Source: Gammaproteobacteria bacterium (GTDB taxonomy: Bacteria; Pseudomonadota; Gammaproteobacteria; Steroidobacterales; JACDCP01). Taken from it: a stretch of DNA of 9,035 nt. Positions 6,179 to 9,035 of the stretch are shown here, one piece after another; position 1 is the first letter of the stretch, and each line of letters begins with the position of its first letter. The stretch spans positions 1 to 9,035 of the forward strand of contig JACDCP010000122.1 in NCBI GenBank assembly GCA_013817465.1. The letters run 5' to 3'. The notes below the pieces were generated by a model, which worked only from the letters and a program-made list of their open reading frames with translations, did not search any database and was not told the DNA's origin. A program made the translations under genes and the position numbers.

Positions 6179-7621
6179 GTGAAGCTCACGCGCAAAAAAA
6201 TGCTGGAAAGCATGTACCAGCGGGATGCAGCGGCGAACGGCCGCTTCCTGATCGCGGTCAGGTCGACCGGTATCTTCTGCCTGCCGAGCTGCCCTGCGCG
6301 CAAGCCCCTCGCCGGCAACGTGACTTTTTACGCGACGCCTGGCGAAGCGATGAATGCAGGCTTCCGCGCCTGCCGCCGCTGCCGTCCGGAGCACTTCTAC
6401 CGCGGCTATGACCCCGATCTCGCCGAGCTCGAGGGTCTCCTGGAGCTCGTTCGGACCGAGCCTTCGGCATTTCGCAGCGTGCAGGATCTGGCTGCGCGCT
6501 CGGGCAGCGGTGTCACGCGGCTCAACCAGCTCTTCCGGCATTACCTGCAGGCCACGCCCGCGAACTACATGACGATGTTGCGGGTGCGGGCGGCGCGCGC
6601 GCTGCTCGCCGACATGCCGGCTTCCGAGGCCGGATTCTCGGCCGGCTTCGACAGCGGATCCGCATTCAATGAGAACTTCCGACGTCTGACCGGCATGAGC
6701 CCCGGCGCGTATCGCCGATTGGGCAGCAAGCGCAGCTTCGAGCTGCACCTGCCCGATGATTTCCTGCCGGAATATCCGCGCCAGATGCTTGCGCGCGATC
6801 CGGACAGCGTTACGGAGCGCGTCGCCGGCCTCACGCTCATCAAGGCGTTCTCGAATGATGGCCGTGCAGCGCGGCTCGAGCTGATGCCGCGTGGCAACCG
6901 ATTGCGTTGCGAGATGTTATCCCGCGAGCCGGTCGATCCGCTGCTGATGCGCGCCGCTCACGAGATCGCCGTGCGCACGCTGGGCCTGGCCTCCGATCCA
7001 CTGCCGTTTCGCCGCCACGTGGAGCGTCACCCTGAGCTTGCGCCGCTTATTGCCGGACGCCCGACCATGCGTATTCCCCAGTCGGCCGATGCATTCGAAG
7101 GCGTTGCCTGGGCCGTCATCGGCCAGCAGATCAATTTGCGCTTCGCCTACATCCTGCGTCACTCGCTGATCGAGCTTTGCGGCCTGCAGGCGGGCGATGG
7201 ATTCATCGCACATCCGGATTCCGCCAGAGTAGCCGCCCTCGATTACACGGATCTCACGCGTCGCAAATTTTCGCGTCAGAAAGCTGCCTATCTGATCGAT
7301 TTCGCCCGGCTGATCGCCTCCGGGGAATTCGCGTTGCAGGGTTTGCAGGCCTTGCCGGCGATCCAGGCCGAGAAGAAGCTGCGCGAAGTCCGGGGCATCG
7401 GCCCATGGTCGGCGAACTACATCATGTTGCGCGCGCTCGGCTTTGCGGACTGCGTGCCGATCGGCGACACGGGTCTGGTGACTGCGCTCGAGCTGTATTT
7501 CCAGCTCGATCATCGGCCGAACGCCGTCGAGACGCATGCGCTCATGCAGAAATTCGCGCCGCATCGCAGCCTTGCGACCTATCATTTGTGGCGAAGCCTC
7601 GGTGACATTCCGGGGCCCTGA
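6179..7621 (+). CDS. Ada-type sensor/AraC regulator fused to AlkA DNA-3-methyladenine glycosylase
   Basis: A 480-residue alkylation-response protein. N-terminal Ada zinc domain (about 9-75) has all four cysteines, C34, C38, C65 and C68, in FCLPSCPARKP and ACRRCRPEHF; the first corresponds to the E. coli Ada Cys that accepts methyl from DNA phosphotriesters and switches the protein to an activator. An AraC helix-turn-helix region follows (about 85-182, ending AFNENFRRLTGMSPGAYRR). An AlkA N-domain (about 187-295) and a helix-hairpin-helix glycosylase domain complete it: IGQQINLR (314-321), GIGPWSANY (406-414) and the catalytic Asp430 in GDTGL. Ada's own O6-alkylguanine transferase domain is absent and is supplied by the next gene, 15 nt downstream. 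The start is uncertain: GTG at 6179 or ATG at 6200, neither with a clear ribosome site. Confidence 0.93.
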   Translation: MKLTRKKMLESMYQRDAAANGRFLIAVRSTGIFCLPSCPARKPLAGNVTFYATPGEAMNAGFRACRRCRPEHFYRGYDPDLAELEGLLELVRTEPSAFRSVQDLAARSGSGVTRLNQLFRHYLQATPANYMTMLRVRAARALLADMPASEAGFSAGFDSGSAFNENFRRLTGMSPGAYRRLGSKRSFELHLPDDFLPEYPRQMLARDPDSVTERVAGLTLIKAFSNDGRAARLELMPRGNRLRCEMLSREPVDPLLMRAAHEIAVRTLGLASDPLPFRRHVERHPELAPLIAGRPTMRIPQSADAFEGVAWAVIGQQINLRFAYILRHSLIELCGLQAGDGFIAHPDSARVAALDYTDLTRRKFSRQKAAYLIDFARLIASGEFALQGLQALPAIQAEKKLREVRGIGPWSANYIMLRALGFADCVPIGDTGLVTALELYFQLDHRPNAVETHALMQKFAPHRSLATYHLWRSLGDIPGP

Positions 7622-7636
7622 ATCGGAGAACGGTCG

Positions 7637-8149
7637 ATGCAAATCTGTTACGAGGATATCGAGACCGGCGTCGGGCCGTTGCGCGTCGGTGTGCACGAAG
7701 ATGGTCGACTGGTGCGCACATTTTTTTTGCGTGGGCGGCACAAATGCGACATGACGCCTGATTGGGCCGATGCGATGCCGGACGGAGCGGCACGGAGAGT
7801 CGCGGCGCAGCTCTGCGAGTACTTCGCAGGTGAACGCCGCAGTTTCGATCTGCCGCTCGACCTTCAGGGCAGCCCGTTCCAGAATAAGGTCTGGCGCGCC
7901 TTGCTCGATGTGCCATTCGGCGAAACTGCCAGCTACGGCGACATTGCGCGACGCATCGGCGCTCCAGGTCTGGCGCGCGCCGTCGGCCGCGCCAATGCGA
8001 CGAACCCCATCCCCGTTGTCGTCCCCTGTCACCGCATCGTCGGCAGCGACCGCTCGCTGACCGGCTACGGCGGCGGGCTGCACATCAAGCGATATTTGCT
8101 GGAGCTGGAGGGCGTGCTGCCAGGGACGCTGTTCAGTCACTGCGGCTGA
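7637..8149 (+). CDS. ogt: Methylated-DNA--[protein]-cysteine S-methyltransferase
   Basis: Suicide repair protein that moves the alkyl group from O6-alkylguanine (and O4-alkylthymine) to its own cysteine. The 170-residue length fits Ogt. Seen: the DNA-binding helix-turn-helix region with FQNKVWRALLDVPFGETASYGDIARRIG (split here as FQNKVWRALLDVPFG and ETASYGDIARRIG, about 81-108), Asn120 in the RAVGRANATNP segment, and the active-site motif PCHRIV with Cys131. GGAGA lies eight bases before the ATG, and the gap to the Ada-AlkA gene is 15 nt, so the two are almost certainly one operon controlled by the upstream regulator. A run of eight T at 7721-7728 is read through in frame. No clear terminator follows before the convergent gene at 8211. 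Confidence 0.95.
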   Translation: MQICYEDIETGVGPLRVGVHEDGRLVRTFFLRGRHKCDMTPDWADAMPDGAARRVAAQLCEYFAGERRSFDLPLDLQGSPFQNKVWRALLDVPFGETASYGDIARRIGAPGLARAVGRANATNPIPVVVPCHRIVGSDRSLTGYGGGLHIKRYLLELEGVLPGTLFSHCG

Positions 8150-8210
8150 TGTGCGCGCCGCTGTGATTCGGGCTGTGACGGACAGGAAGTTTTCGGTTTT
8201 AGCCCGAGCT

Positions 8211-9009
8211 TTAAGTATCGGCCGGTTCCGCGGGCCGCTCAGGCAGTTGAAAAACCTGCAGATCGATATCGGCGTTCGTTTCGATGCTGCGGATCGTCAC
8301 CGTCTGCAGCCGCTTGCCAGTGTCCAGATCGTTCTGCCAGCTCCGGAATGCGCGCTGAACGCCATCCACGGGGCGGGAGTCATCTGACACGTCTTCAAGT
8401 CGCTGCTTCGTGGCATCGATGTCCGGGTACAATGCCCGAAAGTCGCGACTGCGCGTGATGAGATGCGAGTCGGCGTCCAGGAAGTAATCGATCTCGAAAC
8501 CGTCATTCAGCGTGAGCCTGATGACGTCATAGCAGCGGCCGTCGATCTCCTGGGGTTCTTTTCAGCTTCAGCTCGTGGCCGTGATCTTCCAGCTCGTGCA
8601 GCCCGTACAGATGCGTGGGGAACTGTGTCGCGTGGCGCAACGCGGCCGTCGGCTCATCGCCGGACCACTCCGCGACGGCCTCGGGGCCGTTGCGTTGCCA
8701 GGCGCGCTCGCCGTCGAAGGCTTCAGTGTAGACGTTATCTTCCTCGGTATAGACATCGACGCGCATGTAATTCGGGCGCGCCAACTGCACGATGAGATCG
8801 ACCTCGAACTCCGGCTCCTGCAGGTGCAGGTCGTACCGGATACTGCGAACTGCCTCGATGGCTGCCCGCCCACCGCGGGCGGCAGTGTGCCGGTCCACAA
8901 GCTCATCGAGGGATTCCGCGCTGTGAGCGCACTCGTCGGCGACCGAAGCGCTCGAGGCCCCGTCCAGTAGAAACAATGCGATCAATGCGGCTTTGCAGAA
9001 CGATTGCAT
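8211..9009 (-). pseudogene. Secreted LolA-like (outer-membrane lipoprotein-sorting-like) protein, frameshifted
   Basis: The gene begins at ATG 9007-9009 with AGAGG about nine bases upstream and a signal peptide (MQSFCKAALIALFLL, cut probably near SASVADE). The first frame runs to a TGA at 8527 and carries LVDRHTAARGGRAAIEAVRS, ARPNYMRVDVY, and AFDGERAWQRNG, typical of LolA-like periplasmic proteins. From about 8550 the next frame continues without a break to TAA at 8211: EIDGRCYDVIRLTLNDGFE, YFLDADSHLITRSRDF and a final TNADIDLQVFQLP. Removing one base, in the TTTT run (8559-8562) or the GGGG run (8552-8555), restores about 265 residues. As read, the protein stops at residue 160 and lacks its C-terminal third. 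A sequence error is as likely as true inactivation. The function, probably binding lipids or lipoproteins, is inferred. Confidence 0.82.
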
Positions 9010-9035
9010 CGGCCCGCCTCTAAGTGTGCCCGACA

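Noticed and set aside
5825..6748. 307-codon open frame on the - strand crossing the gap before the Ada-AlkA gene
   Set aside because: Runs antisense to two well supported genes and shows no recognisable domain.
7721..7728. Run of eight T in ogt as a phase-variation or frameshift site
   Set aside because: The frame is intact across it, a single run of eight is weak evidence, and repair genes of this kind are not known to me as phase variable.
6917..8140. 407-codon open frame on the - strand opposite the Ada-AlkA and Ogt genes
   Set aside because: Shadow of high-GC coding sequence; the + strand carries complete, recognisable domains and the antisense product has no family features.
8168..8207. 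Inverted repeat TCGGGCT/AGCCCGA between ogt and the LolA-like gene as a terminator
   Set aside because: Only seven pairs around a 26-base loop and no T-tract on either strand; too weak to call.
8550..8562. Programmed ribosomal frameshift in the LolA-like gene
   Set aside because: No strong slippery heptamer, stimulatory structure or upstream pause site is evident; a base error or mutation is simpler.

Overview
The window is GC-rich, densely coded bacterial chromosome. Gene content points to a Gram-negative proteobacterium: an MlaC-type periplasmic lipid carrier, a yqjD/yqjE-like membrane gene set, SurE, and an Ada-AlkA fusion. A high-GC gammaproteobacterium is my best guess, but no rRNA or marker gene fixes the taxon. 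No phage, CRISPR array, tRNA, rRNA or complete insertion sequence is visible.

Layout. (1) 1-903 (+): C-terminal part of a DUF4331 protein, cut by the window edge, followed by a small hairpin and a strong two-way terminator at 966-993. (2) 977-1936 (-): a diacylglycerol/lipid kinase (YegS/DagK type) whose native C-terminus lies in another frame and ends at 996, just before the terminator. (3) 2079-2825 (+): SurE, divergent from the kinase. (4) 2823-2943: a composite inverted-repeat element that fills the gap between surE and mlaC and overlaps both stop codons. (5) 2941-3573 (-): MlaC-like secreted protein. (6) 3742-5984 (+): a PRC-barrel gene with a structured leader, then three tightly packed genes (a YqjD-like single-helix protein, a DUF1469/YqjE-like two-helix protein and a DUF3618 protein) that look translationally coupled. 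(7) 6179-8149 (+): an alkylation-repair pair, an Ada-type sensor fused to an AlkA glycosylase, followed 15 nt later by an Ogt methyltransferase. (8) 8211-9009 (-): a secreted LolA-like protein gene broken by a one-base frameshift.

How the genes fit together. The envelope theme is strong: lipid kinase, MlaC, the PRC/YqjD/YqjE/DUF3618 group and the LolA-like protein all act at or near membranes. The Ada-AlkA/Ogt pair is a self-contained alkylation-damage response in which the sensor, the base glycosylase and the O6-alkylguanine transferase are split over two adjacent genes.

I found no convincing new system. The most notable signals are the repeat element wedged exactly between two stop codons, and two independent frameshifts next to short homopolymers. 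The frameshifts may reflect sequence error or real decay.
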